Source: Chionis minor
Taxonomy: Eukaryota > Chordata > Aves > Charadriiformes > Chionididae
Direction of reading: 5' to 3'
DNA length: 64,000 bases
NCBI GenBank assembly: GCA_013398295.1
Contig: VZSF01001139.1
Span: 18,334-82,333 of the forward strand
The notes beneath the pieces were generated by a model, which worked only from the letters and a program-made list of their open reading frames with translations, did no database searches and was not told the origin of the DNA. The translations under genes were made by a program, and so were the position numbers. Positions 34,930-44,740 of the stretch are shown in pieces (the stretch's first letter is position 1; every line of letters starts with the position of its first letter).

Positions 34930-35770
34930 CTTAAAAAAATGTTATCCCCTCCTATGAAGGAGACACGCCACACATACTCAGTCTCAGACCCCCCTGGGTG
35001 CCATGAGTATTTTTCCTGCATCTTAGCTAAGTCAGTAGGAGACCACGGGACAGTCCGTGTATTGGTATGAACATTGTCCTCCTCCTCATTTGTGACCTCG
35101 GTCTTAATGAGCAGCTGTACGAATACAGGCTCTGGGGTATAATCACAATTGTAACCCTCCTTCAGTTTATCATAGTCATCATCATCATACCAGAAATCTC
35201 CATCCCACATTTCAGGGTTAGTATGCTGAGAGATTTCACAGATCTGTGCTGTGGAATCACTAGCTGTCAGCATTGATTCCAGCACAGAGTGCAACTTTTC
35301 CCAAAACAGACTTTCTGCTGATTTTTCACCAGCAGCTAACAGTAACAGCATCTTAAGCAGCTCATTTTCCTTCTTTAAATTTGCATTTTCTATTAGGCAC
35401 GTTCCTAACTGCTCCCGTTCAAAACTTAGTGATTTCTGTAACGCTTCATTGGATGACTTTAAAGTAACATATTCCACATCTGCAATTTGGTCAGGAGGCG
35501 GGGATTCCTTAGCCTCCTCCTCCGTGAATGAAAAACAAGCTCCTAAAATCACGCAGACAATTCCTTTACCCTTACCATCTTTAACCGTTTACTCACTCCT
35601 GCACTGTTCAATTCTTTCTATTATTTTATCTTCACCTTTCCAAAATTTCTGGGCCCACTCTAGTCCCACCTGGAACAGTACACATTTAAATTTTTGTACC
35701 AATTTATCCATGGCAATCCTGCTGACTATGCCAATTTTTTACTGTCGCGTTAAAAGGAATGTAGTTTCAA
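34930..35770 (-). mobile_element. endogenous retrovirus remnant, gag-like region
   Basis: On minus, a short ORF (ATG at 35711, stop at 35589) is followed by a longer open stretch from 35552. The latter includes an acidic, coiled-coil-like segment with leucine and glutamate heptads, then a segment starting PWSPTDLAKMQEKYSWHPGG that I recognise as recurrent in avian endogenous retroviruses, in the gag part. The two pieces are in different frames and the rest of gag, pol and env is absent. The 263-codon ORF at 34761-35552 is a fusion of this remnant with antisense-free CR1 sequence, not a host gene. Confidence 0.72.
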
Positions 35771-35779
35771 TATTTGCCT

Positions 35780-36125
35780 GTCAGAGTCCCAGCAAAGGAC
35801 TTTCACTAAGCCAGATTCACAAAAATTGAGAGCAACAGAACAGATTCGAGGTTGCCATTGATACATTCACTGACTACAATAGTGCTATTAACTAAGGTTA
35901 TATTGCTAGCAAATATAATAATAATATAACAACCTGGGTATAACATTCACCAGAGGCTGAAAGGCGCAGCGCTTACCCAGAAAGGTGTCCCTGCCTGGGG
36001 TGGAGGAAGAGAACGCAGCCCGTCGACTGGTCCGCCAGGTATTCAGATTCTTCTCTTCCAATTTAACAGTTATTTTCTCCATCTTTTTATCCCCAAAATA
36101 CGAGGTTTCCCTCCCCCAGGTGACG
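35780..36125 (-). mobile_element. LTR-like end of the retroviral remnant
   Basis: This follows the gag-like region on its 5' side (minus orientation), where a 5' LTR and leader are expected. The text CGCTTACCCAGAAAGGTGTC resembles in layout TCTTACCCAAAGGTGTCCC at 58518 in the LTR-like block at 58140-59090, which suggests related elements. It is cut off near 36125 where the tripled block begins, so the outer boundary is not visible. Confidence 0.5.
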
Positions 36126-36497
36126 TATAGTATGCTTTGGGTGGAGAGACGAGTGCTATAGTCATGTTTAGTGTGATATCTATAATCTTAATTAGCATAT
36201 ACAGGGGTGTCAACTTTAATACGCATTTCACAGGTAACGAGGCAGAGGTCAGTCATCACGCTCACCAGCCTTTTGAAGAATCAGAGAACTACACAAGTTC
36301 CTGTTACCTTGTCTTCACTGACAGAAAGCAGGGCTGTCCTACACAGTGTCCCCTCCTCATCTGCATCCCACGCTGGACAGGTGAGACTCTGCTAGGTTGC
36401 ACAAGAGATAGCAAGGCTAGTTGTAATTTTCTTTGAGCATAGAGACTTTACCTCATTTTCCGAATCCCAGATAAGATGCACTCACAAGGGACTTCTT

Positions 36498-36704
36498 ATC
36501 TATATAAATACCTGATGGAGGGGAGTAAAGAGGATTAAGCCAGACTTTTCTGAGTGGCACGCAGGGACAGGACAAGAGGAAATGGGCTTAAACTGAAATA
36601 CGAGAAATTCCACTTAAATTATATATATACTTCTTTTTATTTTTTTTTTTAATAAAAAATGTTTTTCACTGTGACAATGACTGAGCACTGGCCTAGAGAG
36701 GTTG
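36498..36704 (+). mobile_element. CR1 LINE 3' fragment, first copy in the tripled block
   Basis: CTATATAAATACCTGATGGA, GGACAGGACAAGAGGAAATGG and CACTGTGACAATGACTGAGC are sense CR1 3' sequences, as at 32810-32970. The copy is cut by the N at 36705. The CACTGTG here is CR1-derived, not a recombination signal. Confidence 0.88.
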
Positions 36705-37076
36705 NATAGTATGCTTTGGGTGGAGAGACGAGTGCTATAGTCATGTTTAGTGTGATATCTATAATCTTAATTAGCATATACAGGGGTGTCAACTTTAATA
36801 CGCATTTCACAGGTAACGAGGCAGAGGTCAGTCATCACGCTCACCAGCCTTTTGAAGAATCAGAGAACTACACAAGTTCCTGTTACCTTGTCTTCACTGA
36901 CAGAAAGCAGGGCTGTCCTACACAGTGTCCCCTCCTCATCTGCATCCCACGCTGGACAGGTGAGACTCTGCTAGGTTGCACAAGAGATAGCAAGGCTAGT
37001 TGTAATTTTCTTTGAGCATAGAGACTTTACCTCATTTTCCGAATCCCAGATAAGATGCACTCACAAGGGACTTCTT

Positions 37077-37425
37077 ATCTATATAAATACCTGATGGAGG
37101 GGAGTAAAGAGGATTAAGCCAGACTTTTCTGAGTGGCACGCAGGGACAGGACAAGAGGAAATGGGCTTAAACTGAAATACGAGAAATTCCACTTAAATTA
37201 TATATATACTTCTTTTTATTTTTTTTTTTAATAAAAAATGTTTTTCACTGTGACAATGACTGAGCACTGGCCTAGAGAGGTTGTGGAGTCTTCATATTCA
37301 AAACTCAGCTAGACATGGCCCTTAGGGGCATGCTTTAGCTGATCTTGCTTTGAGCAGGGATTTTGGACTTGACAATCCTCTAACATGCCTTCTAGACTCA
37401 TCCATTCTGTGTTCCTGTGTTTCTG
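37077..37425 (+). mobile_element. CR1 LINE 3' fragment, second copy in the tripled block
   Basis: Same sequence as the preceding fragment, but continuing to the 3' end near CATTCTGTGTTCCTGTG (about 37402). Probably the same physical element as the other two copies. Confidence 0.88.
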
Positions 37426-37573
37426 GGACAAACATCACCACCCCGCCACACACCCACACTCCCAATTTTAGCANGCACAAGAGATAGCAAGGCTAGTTGT
37501 AATTTTCTTTGAGCATAGAGACTTTACCTCATTTTCCGAATCCCAGATAAGATGCACTCACAAGGGACTTCTT

Positions 37574-37922
37574 ATCTATATAAATACCTGATGGAGGGGA
37601 GTAAAGAGGATTAAGCCAGACTTTTCTGAGTGGCACGCAGGGACAGGACAAGAGGAAATGGGCTTAAACTGAAATACGAGAAATTCCACTTAAATTATAT
37701 ATATACTTCTTTTTATTTTTTTTTTTAATAAAAAATGTTTTTCACTGTGACAATGACTGAGCACTGGCCTAGAGAGGTTGTGGAGTCTTCATATTCAAAA
37801 CTCAGCTAGACATGGCCCTTAGGGGCATGCTTTAGCTGATCTTGCTTTGAGCAGGGATTTTGGACTTGACAATCCTCTAACATGCCTTCTAGACTCATCC
37901 ATTCTGTGTTCCTGTGTTTCTG
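37574..37922 (+). mobile_element. CR1 LINE 3' fragment, third copy in the tripled block
   Basis: Repeats 37077-37425 exactly as far as can be compared, then continues into unique sequence at 37971. Confidence 0.88.
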
Positions 37923-37970
37923 GGACAAACATCACCACCCCGCCACACACCCACACTCCCAATTTTAGCA

Positions 37971-38471
37971 GCTCCACACAGAAAAAGAAGCAATACTAAG
38001 AAAAATTAAGCTGTGAAGAATTTGTGCATCACAGATTCATTTTGCTACACAATGAAAATATTTGAGATATAAATAATTTTATGTCCAGACTAGTCCTGAT
38101 ATGTAAGAGAAAATTAAACTGACAGTTAATGTGCTCGAGACAGCTGGTCCTTGACATTTTTAAGAAAATATCCTACCTTAAATCTCTAGAAGTTTATTAA
38201 AAATACATGTGGAATCAAGTCATTTGAGTTGAAAGGCCCCTTACAATCCAAACTGATCCATATTCAGTATCACCAAGTATGGGCAATATTTCAGGAAAGT
38301 TGCATTCTTACCTTCATCTACCATAAAAGTGATGCTAGGAACACTATTTTTAATTTATGGCAATTGCTGTGTGGTTTGATTATCCAGCAATAAAACAGCA
38401 GAGGAAACAAGTGCAGCATTCAAAAGACATCAAAGAAGGGGTGTCACCTGACACTTAAACAAAAACACTGA
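37971..38471. other. unassigned sequence just before D-delta 1
   Basis: No RSS, J or repeat family recognised, apart from a possible very diverged CR1 trace near 38215-38260 that I do not call. Confidence 0.4.
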
Positions 38472-38499
38472 TGTTTTTATATGACTATTCATCACTGTG
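38472..38499 (+). promoter_or_regulatory. 5' 12-RSS of D-delta 1
   Basis: Nonamer TGTTTTTAT (38472-38480; 7/9 of GGTTTTTGT), spacer of exactly 12 bases, heptamer CACTGTG (38493-38499; 7/7). Its 12-base spacer can pair with the 23-RSS of the VH-delta segment. Confidence 0.85.
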
Positions 38500-38511
38500 T
38501 GGACTAGGTAT
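38500..38511 (+). other. D-delta 1 diversity segment
   Basis: The 12-base coding segment TGGACTAGGTAT lies exactly between a 12-RSS and a 23-RSS, as TRD D segments do; IGH D segments carry 12-RSS on both sides. It can be read in all three frames (WTRY, GLG, or with one stop), contributing Gly/Trp/Tyr residues to CDR3. Confidence 0.85.
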
Positions 38512-38550
38512 CACAGCAGTTGAAGGGGACTGAACCACCCAACACAAACT
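38512..38550 (+). promoter_or_regulatory. 3' 23-RSS of D-delta 1
   Basis: Heptamer CACAGCA (38512-38518; 5/7, essential CAC intact), spacer of exactly 23 bases, nonamer ACACAAACT (38542-38550; 7/9). Weaker than the signals of D-delta 2, so this D may be used less often. Confidence 0.8.
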
Positions 38551-40160
38551 GACTTCCTGAAAAGCCTGAAGGTGCAACGTACTCCACGTTCTCACAATGT
38601 CATCTTCCCACAGACTACTGCATCCTGAAGAACATATTTGATGCTGTTTGTGATTCAAGCTATGGGACAATCACTATATGTCATGGCAGTTTTTGTTGCA
38701 CTCAAATATGGATGTTGGGTTCATGACCATTTGATTTTGAACATGTAATTATCAACATCAGTTCAGCAGATAGGTTTTTATATGCTACAGTTTAGAAGTT
38801 TCTACCTAAGTTACTCATTGTGTCCCCTTTGTATCCATTACAGAGTACCAAGTGGTTCTAAGAAGAAATTCGTCGCTTCCCAAGGTATTTTAGACAGACA
38901 CAATAGGTCAGTCAATTGCATTTGCGGCATGACTCTTTCTCCACCACATTCAGATGACTACCTCAAATGCAGCCCCTGGAAGCTAGATGAGAAGACACTA
39001 GCACCATGTGGCTTTTAAGACAAAAGACAGCTCCAGTTTTCCCTGACCAGCTATACAGATCATGACCCTGCACTGTACCACTGAGCATCATCATTGAAAT
39101 GTGCCCCAGTATCTTCATCTCAGCTCACAACAATGCCCTTCTATCTACCACCTCAATCTAGTATTACTGTTCTCCCTCAGCTTCACCATTTTTCCACATC
39201 TGTTTCTTCTTTAGATCAATGATCATGCATTAATTCCTTCTCGAACTGCATGATTAATATTTTATGAGCCATAATCTCTATGGCTCAGATCATGATCTCC
39301 TTGTCTTTGCCCTTAACAGCTGCAGTTTCTTCCCATTCATTTTTTCCTGAAAGGTCACTTCAACAAGTTTCTGACTATACCAACTTACCTCACTGTCACA
39401 GGAAATCACTCTTAAACATCATCATGGGCTATAGATTGCTGTGGAAGGTGGGAGCTGCAAAGTCTTCATTGTTCCTGAACTCTAAAGAGGGTTTAGTACT
39501 CGCCTGAAATCACCCAGGCAAATAATAGCTTCAGGGAAGAGAGCAGGGCCCATCCACTCTTGGGCCATTTCCAGTCGTGGTCTATGCTGTGGTCAGCAGC
39601 TACAGATCTCCCTCCCACCCCTCTTTTTGAGAACCCTCACTGCCAACTTTCAATAATTCTGAACTGTTAGTTGAGACTAAGAGTTTTGCACCCTTTCTCC
39701 TTGCTGTCCCTTTCACTTGGGTAGATCAATCCTATAATAGCACACAATTGCCTTATCATCTTACGTGATAGTTACTTACATGCAGTAGCATATATAATTT
39801 ATTTCTTTTTTTCACAATGTCAATAGATTTCCCTTCCTTTCTGACCTCTTCTACCTTGACAACAGTTAGAGAGGAGTATTGAATCATATTTTGTTGGTAC
39901 ACCACCTGCACCTGTCTGTACCAGGTTGTCTTTTTTCCCTACAAAGCCGTTAACGTGAGGTTAACTTAGAGTTACTACCTCAGGGTAACAGAACCATGGC
40001 ATTTCCATTTTCAAGGATTATTCTGTTTTAACACTGTCCAGGGAAGGGGGTACACTTATACCACATAATTAATGTTTCAATTAAAGGTAATTTGCTTGTT
40101 TGATGTGGCTGTGTTTACATCCATCCATTGCAAGATTATATTTTATAGCATCTTCAGTAA
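38551..40160. other. D-D interval, unassigned
   Basis: No further RSS pair was found by eye. A GGTTTTTAT (8/9 nonamer) at 38773 has no heptamer at 12 or 23 bases. No J motif with a donor site was found. Confidence 0.4.
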
Positions 40161-40164
40161 GTCA

Positions 40165-40629
40165 GACAACACCTAACCACAACAGCTCTGCTTCCTTAAT
40201 AATCAGCAAAGTGGCAGCTGCTTTCCTGTCCAGCCTACTGTCCTTGTTCCAGCAGGGATAGGATCAATTTTCACAAGGAGCTGGCACTGGAAGCAAGTGT
40301 TCCATACTATGTGACACTATGCCCAGTATGTAGCTGCCATGCCCAGTATATAGCTGGGGAGCTGGCCAGGGGAGGGTGCAGGAATCACAGCTTGGGAGCG
40401 GGCTGGGCACTTCCCAGGTCTGGTTGGTTAGCAGCGGTGCATTAATTGTTTTGTACACTGCTCTATCACTATTATTGTTGCTGTTTTCCTCTTTCCTTTG
40501 CTGTTCTGTTACACTGCCTTTATCCCAAACCACGAGTTTGTGTGGTTTTTTTCCCTATTCTGCTGCTGGAGGGGGGCAGGGAGCAATGACTGTGTGGTTC
40601 TTTGTTTCAGGCTGAAGCTAAACCATGAC
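40165..40629 (-). mobile_element. avian ERVL-type solo LTR
   Basis: On minus it starts TGTCATGGTTTAGCTTCAGC (complement at 40610-40629), followed by a CTCC-rich part, GTTTGGGATAAAGGCAGTG and an AT-rich AGCAACAATAATAGTGATAG stretch. This matches my memory of avian ERVL-family LTRs. No internal sequence adjoins it. It lies between the two D-delta segments and lengthens that interval. The far end near 40165 is approximate. Confidence 0.72.
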
Positions 40630-41261
40630 ACCTACGCATGACGAATGTATTCAAATAAAATTTATGTTCACCTGCATATTGTGCTTCAGACAAGACTTTA
40701 GGTGCAGGTGGCTCTAAGGAATCAGAATTTATCCATCATGTGGGATTTGACCAATCTGCTTTACACCATCCAGAGCAAACCCCTTATTGAATAACTCCTC
40801 CCATAGAACAATTTATCTTTACCTAATAAAGAACAATCACTTCTTTTTAACTTTTAAAGATTCCAAAAACACGATAAAGGTTTCCTAAGGCACCAAGTGA
40901 CCCTCAGCGCTGGCACATCCAGAAGATAAAAACTCTACAACCCCAGACTGAGAGTATTCCTCTTGGTCCTGGACAACACAAAATATTTCAAAGTAAAAAA
41001 ACCCAAAAACAAAACCAAACCCAGAACCTTTCTGCAACTCTGAAAATCTTCGCTAATTGCTGTAGAATAATACCCATTTTTCATTAGGCTAAATTCTGAG
41101 TCTTCCCAGAGCAACATTATAATCCTACAGGTCCCTACAGGTTCGTAGGCTCGGTTTCAGGTCCTTATTTTAAAGTCTATGTGAGTTCTTCATGTGGTAT
41201 ATAAGGTATACGACTACCTGCCTCATATGAAATACTGCACGGTAAAAGGGAAGGAAGAGGC
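40630..41261. other. unassigned sequence before D-delta 2
   Basis: AT-rich, with A-runs near 41000. No repeat family or RSS found. Confidence 0.4.
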
Positions 41262-41289
41262 ACTTTTTGTAACTAAGTATATCACTGTG
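41262..41289 (+). promoter_or_regulatory. 5' 12-RSS of D-delta 2
   Basis: Nonamer ACTTTTTGT (41262-41270; 7/9), spacer of exactly 12 bases, heptamer CACTGTG (41283-41289; 7/7). Confidence 0.93.
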
Positions 41290-41306
41290 CTTAGAACTTG
41301 GAGTAG
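41290..41306 (+). other. D-delta 2 diversity segment
   Basis: The 17-base segment CTTAGAACTTGGAGTAG sits exactly between perfect heptamers of opposite orientation, with 12 and 23 spacers on the correct sides. Frames give LRTWS, LELGV or a frame with a terminal stop after trimming. It can join VH-delta or D-delta 1 on its 5' side and the J on its 3' side, so V-D-D-J joins are possible. Confidence 0.95.
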
Positions 41307-41345
41307 CACAGTGACACAAACACTGTAAGGTTTCATACAAAAACC
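41307..41345 (+). promoter_or_regulatory. 3' 23-RSS of D-delta 2, consensus-perfect
   Basis: Heptamer CACAGTG (41307-41313; 7/7), spacer of exactly 23 bases, nonamer ACAAAAACC (41337-41345; 9/9). This is a perfect match to the RAG consensus. Confidence 0.97.
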
Positions 41346-41668
41346 TGAGACTGCAAAAGGAACGATACATTCTGAGAAAGAAAGGAAAAAGGGAATGTGT
41401 TGAAGAAGAGAACTGCAGAATTCCCACAAGCATTTAATCTGGAAGTATATTGCTTACTGGACTAATAGAAGAGAAAAGGGTTTTTAAAGCTTTGGCCTGG
41501 ATCAAGTTGTTTGAAATCACTCTACTATGGCATTATGTTTTTCACTTCTCACAGTTTTGGAAACGATGGTGACTTTGGAGCATTTTCATGGCAGTCCATG
41601 TATGGATCCTTTGGACAAGCCTTTTATTCCCTGATTTTATACACCTTTAGAGTGTGGTGAGGAAAGTG

Positions 41669-41697
41669 CGTTTATTTGACTATGTGCAAACAGTGTG
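41669..41697 (+). promoter_or_regulatory. 12-RSS of J-delta 1
   Basis: Heptamer CAGTGTG (41691-41697; 6/7, with the coding-side GTG intact). The nonamer is weak: GTTTATTTG at a 12-base spacer (5/9) or CGTTTATTT at a 13-base spacer (6/9). It is accepted because it is placed directly before a clear J coding segment. Confidence 0.7.
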
Positions 41698-41749
41698 GCA
41701 ACAGACAAGCTCGTATTTGGAACTGGGATCACTTTTTCAGTTGAGCCAA
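41698..41749 (+). CDS. J-delta 1 joining segment
   Basis: The 52-base segment encodes ATDKLVFGTGITFSVEP plus one base, then a consensus GTAAGT donor. The F-G-x-G motif forms the J beta-bulge of the V domain. The TDKL...FG.G....VEP pattern closely resembles human TRDJ1 as I remember it (TDKLIFGKG...VEP), which supports a delta identity. It ends in phase 1 and the constant exon begins with two bases (AG), giving Lys and then IQEESAPE, so J and C read in frame after splicing. A 12-RSS precedes it. Confidence 0.94.
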
Positions 41750-42168
41750 GTAAGTTCCACTGGTTTTAGTACTAATGTATTTCTTAAGTTTGTGGTGTGG
41801 TGGACAAAGGGATTGTGTGATGTGACAGCATAACGAGAAATTTCTGCTGCCTTGGATCTCTTGAACACACTGGCCAGGTGTGTGAGTCCTCAGCTCATAC
41901 TTAGTTAACAAAGCTTTTCAGGAATAACATTTTACCAGCTATGTGCATCAGCTTTACTCCACAGACCCTCACTGTCTCCTGTAGCAACACTGCTAAATTT
42001 AAGACTGTTGTTTATACCAAGAGGGGACGGTGTCTTAGTCCAGTTCCAGTATAAGGTGAAAGCAGTTGACTTCTTGCTTGTGTGTAACACAAAGGTATGC
42101 GGAAAGGAAAAAAGGAGATGTAAATTATTGCAGGAAGAAGTAGTTCCCATGGAAAGACAGGGCATATT

Positions 42169-42238
42169 AGTTTTTGCAGCAACTGCTTGAAATGTGAGCA
42201 AGCCTTTTATATTTAGAAATGGCACTCTTCTGGACATG
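42169..42238 (+). pseudogene. decayed second J-delta segment
   Basis: Nonamer AGTTTTTGC (42169-42177; 7/9), 12-base spacer, heptamer AAATGTG (42190-42196; 5/7 with GTG intact), then coding SKPFIFRNGTLLDM. The expected motif F-G-x-G-T-x-L is seen as F-R-N-G-T-L-L: one Gly (GGA) has become Arg (AGA). No GTAAGT-type donor follows; the nearest is a poor GTCTTT. The combined layout is convincing for a former J. It is probably unable to splice to the constant gene. Confidence 0.6.
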
Positions 42239-42239
42239 G

Positions 42240-42775
42240 TCTTTATAAGGATGGACCATCTCCCCCAGCCTTTGTGTGACGGTGTGAAATTTGGGGCAAT
42301 GGGTGAGTTTTTGTGTTGACTATTATTGTCCTTAAACACTCAGTTGCATACCACCACCTGAACACACACAGAGGCATGGGATTCTCTTAGGTGGTAGCTC
42401 ATATCTGCAAGACCCATAGAGCTCTACACTAAATCTTTAGAGCATCTTCCATGCATATTTTGGGGTAGATGAATGCAGCTCCAGTTCCTGTGGAAGTACA
42501 GAATCCAAAGATACTATTTTGATAACATCATTTGCAGAAGTAGGACAGCAAGATACTGCCAGCTTCCATCAGCCCGATCTCAATCTATGCTAATATCAAC
42601 TTGCCAGTTCTGAGTACAAAAGATATTCTACCATGAACAATCAACCAACAAATGGTGTTGGTGGGTGAAAGTCTAAGTAATGGTATTGCCTTTTCAGACA
42701 AATACAGAAGCCCTAATGTGAGTTTGAGTTTCTATACAGAAAGTATCTTGCATGCTTTTTAAAGCAAACTGAATT
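42240..42775. other. unassigned J-C intron sequence
   Basis: An AGTTTTTGT (8/9 nonamer) near 42306 has no heptamer at the right distance. No further J segment is called here. Confidence 0.4.
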
Positions 42776-43065
42776 TCATAGAATTATAGAATGCTTTAGG
42801 TTGGAAGGGACCTTAAAGATCATTTAGTTCCAACCCCCCCTACAATGGGCAAGGACACCTCCCACTAGACGTGGTTGCTCAAAGCCCCATCCAGCCTGGC
42901 CTTGAACACTTCCAGGGATGGGGCAACCACAACTTCCTTGGGCAACCTTTGGATACTTTCTTCCTAGTATCTATTCTAAATGTATCCTCTTCCAGTTGAA
43001 GCCATTAACCCTCATCCTCTTACTACATGACCTTGTAAATATTCGCCATTCAGACCCATTGTATC
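42776..43065 (-). mobile_element. CR1 LINE 3' fragment
   Basis: TTCATAGAATTATAGAATGC then TTTAGGTTGGAAGGGACC is the CR1 terminus in reverse complement. It inserted in the J-C intron and ends near 43065. Confidence 0.93.
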
Positions 43066-44455
43066 AGTAATTTCGGTGTCATGATTCCTGTTCTTCAGGA
43101 AAGAGGGGGGAAAAAAATCTTTCCTCAAAAAGTAGGCTTTAGAAACCACCTGTTCATCCAAAGACAAGAATGGATTTTCCAGGTTTCCAGAATGCTGGTG
43201 TCCTGACTCATTAGTGCTATTTTTTTCAATTTCATGAAAGATATTAAAAAGGAATTAAAACAGCTAAGGACACTGCAGGAGCTGGGCTACCTGTGAATCT
43301 CCAAGCACAAAAGACATAGAAAATATCCTTTAATCACTACACAGTTTCTGAGACATCTCCTCCTAAGAATCCTGTAAAAGAATAGCTGAGGAATTATTTG
43401 GTTCAGTCTTTGTATACTTCTCATTGGACGAAGCCAACATCCACAAGAGAATGGAATATACAGCAAATTCTGTGATTTTGTAAGATTAAGAGGGAAAAGA
43501 AGTGTAATTGTTTGCATATTAACTGCTTTTTGTATGCAATACAAATATAACTGCTTCCCCCCATGCCACCCAGGACAAAGATGCCCTGAGGACCTACAAC
43601 AGATCTGTTTCTTTCTGAAGGGACAGTCGGAAAGAAGACAGAATAAATGATCGATTTGGAATGGCACCAAAGTACTCTGTTAGACACCGCAGTGTCGTTC
43701 TTTAAGATGGCTCAACATTATGCAGTGAGTTGGTCTCATGACTTGGAAACCTCTCCAGAGCTCACATAATAGTATTAACTTGTTAACATAAGAAAGCTTT
43801 GTATGCTTGGGTCAAGTCCCACACAGAAATATTACAGAAACTTTCAAAGAATGGAATTTGGAAAGAAAAACCTTCTTGGAATAGAACATTTGTTAATGAA
43901 AGGTTTAACTTAATCTTCCATTTCAGCAACATTATTTTGTATCTGCAAGTAATCCCACTTATTGGAACAGTATTGTGGAGTGGAGTAACAAACTCTCTTC
44001 TCTCCCTATGTGTTAAGCCTTTTAGTGTCTTCAGGTGGAGGATTTTTTGGTAATAAAAAAAGGATTTTTTTAATATATATCATCTTACAAGCGTATAAGC
44101 TACCCTTGAAGTAAATGTTCTTTTTAGTATCTGAATTGTTATGAATTCAAAACTGATATGATAATTTGTATTGTATTCTTAAAAGTTCCCTTACACACAA
44201 AGACACACACACACATTGTGGTAAAAACAAGTTTAGGAGCCCAAAGAATTAGAAGCTCTAGTGAAAACTCCACTGTTATACTCCCTTTCTGTCCTTGATC
44301 TGCTCTTTGGGAAACAGGAGGAAGAAATAAATACAGAATGACTCTCAGCTGTCAGGACACACACATGGTTGGACTATATCTGAACTATAAATGATTTAGC
44401 TCTCAGGAAAGTATGCAGAAAATAAAGTCGTCCCAAAATGATGCTTCTTTTTCAG
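43066..44455. other. J-C intron remainder
   Basis: A J-like FGMAPKYSV reading occurs at 43654, but without a convincing RSS or donor. A CA microsatellite lies at 44192-44215. Any intronic enhancer would be expected around here, but none is recognisable by eye. Confidence 0.4.
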
Positions 44456-44740
44456 AGATTCAAGAAGAATCTGCCCCAGAAGTCATTGTGCTTAAATCAA
44501 AGGAACCCAAAAAATACGACAACAAACTGAACATGGCTTGTTTGGCAAGGTCTTTCTACCCTAAGAACATCAGCCTTGATGTGCCCAAGAGTGACATTGT
44601 ATATGATCTGAAGGCACCTCTTGTCACATCTGAGGGGATGTACAGTACCATGAAAGTAGTTGGAGTGGAATTGGATGCAGAGGTTACCTGCAAGGCTGTA
44701 CACACGAGAAACAACACTACAGCCAGCGTAATTCTGCCAG
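44456..44740 (+). CDS. TRDC: TCR delta constant gene, exon 1 (IgC domain)
   Basis: This encodes the membrane-proximal immunoglobulin constant domain of the TCR delta chain, which pairs with TCR gamma on gamma-delta T cells. A pyrimidine-rich acceptor (CTTCTTTTTCAG) ends at 44455 and a GTACGG donor follows 44740, giving 285 bases in phase 1 to 1. Key features are APEVIVLKSKEP, LNMACLARSFYPKNISLDV (Cys codon 44539) and LDAEVTCKAVH (Cys codon 44689). The two Cys are 50 residues apart, suiting the intradomain disulfide. There are two N-glycosylation sequons (NIS, NTT). It matches C-delta in the SFYPK-type motif and in lacking the usual strand C Trp. The open frame continues past the donor to 44820, but that part is intron. 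Confidence 0.95.

Larger units (their letters stand above)
36127..37970. repeat. tripled block around two single-N gaps, probable assembly artefact
   Basis: Bases 36127-36704 reappear at 36706-37283 after a single N at 36705. Then 36978-37473 reappear at 37475-37970 after a single N at 37474. As far as I can compare, the copies are identical, including homopolymer and TA runs. Exact repeats ending precisely at N are the mark of contig ends that overlap but were joined without trimming. The real locus probably has one copy, about 1.1 kb shorter. Confidence 0.9.

Noticed and set aside
36652..37743. CACTGTG after a T-run, three times (near 36667, 37246, 37743)
   Set aside because: It lies inside CR1 3' sequence, where other copies have the same text, and there is no nonamer at 12 or 23 bases.
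38773..38781. GGTTTTTAT, an 8/9 nonamer
   Set aside because: No heptamer follows at 12 or 23 bases and no J or D coding shape is present.
43640..43695. J-like reading FGMAPKYSV
   Set aside because: Second Gly of the J motif is absent, no acceptable 12-RSS precedes it and no GT donor follows in place.
44300..44340. J-like reading LFGKQEEE just before C-delta
   Set aside because: Motif breaks after FGK, no RSS in front and no donor.
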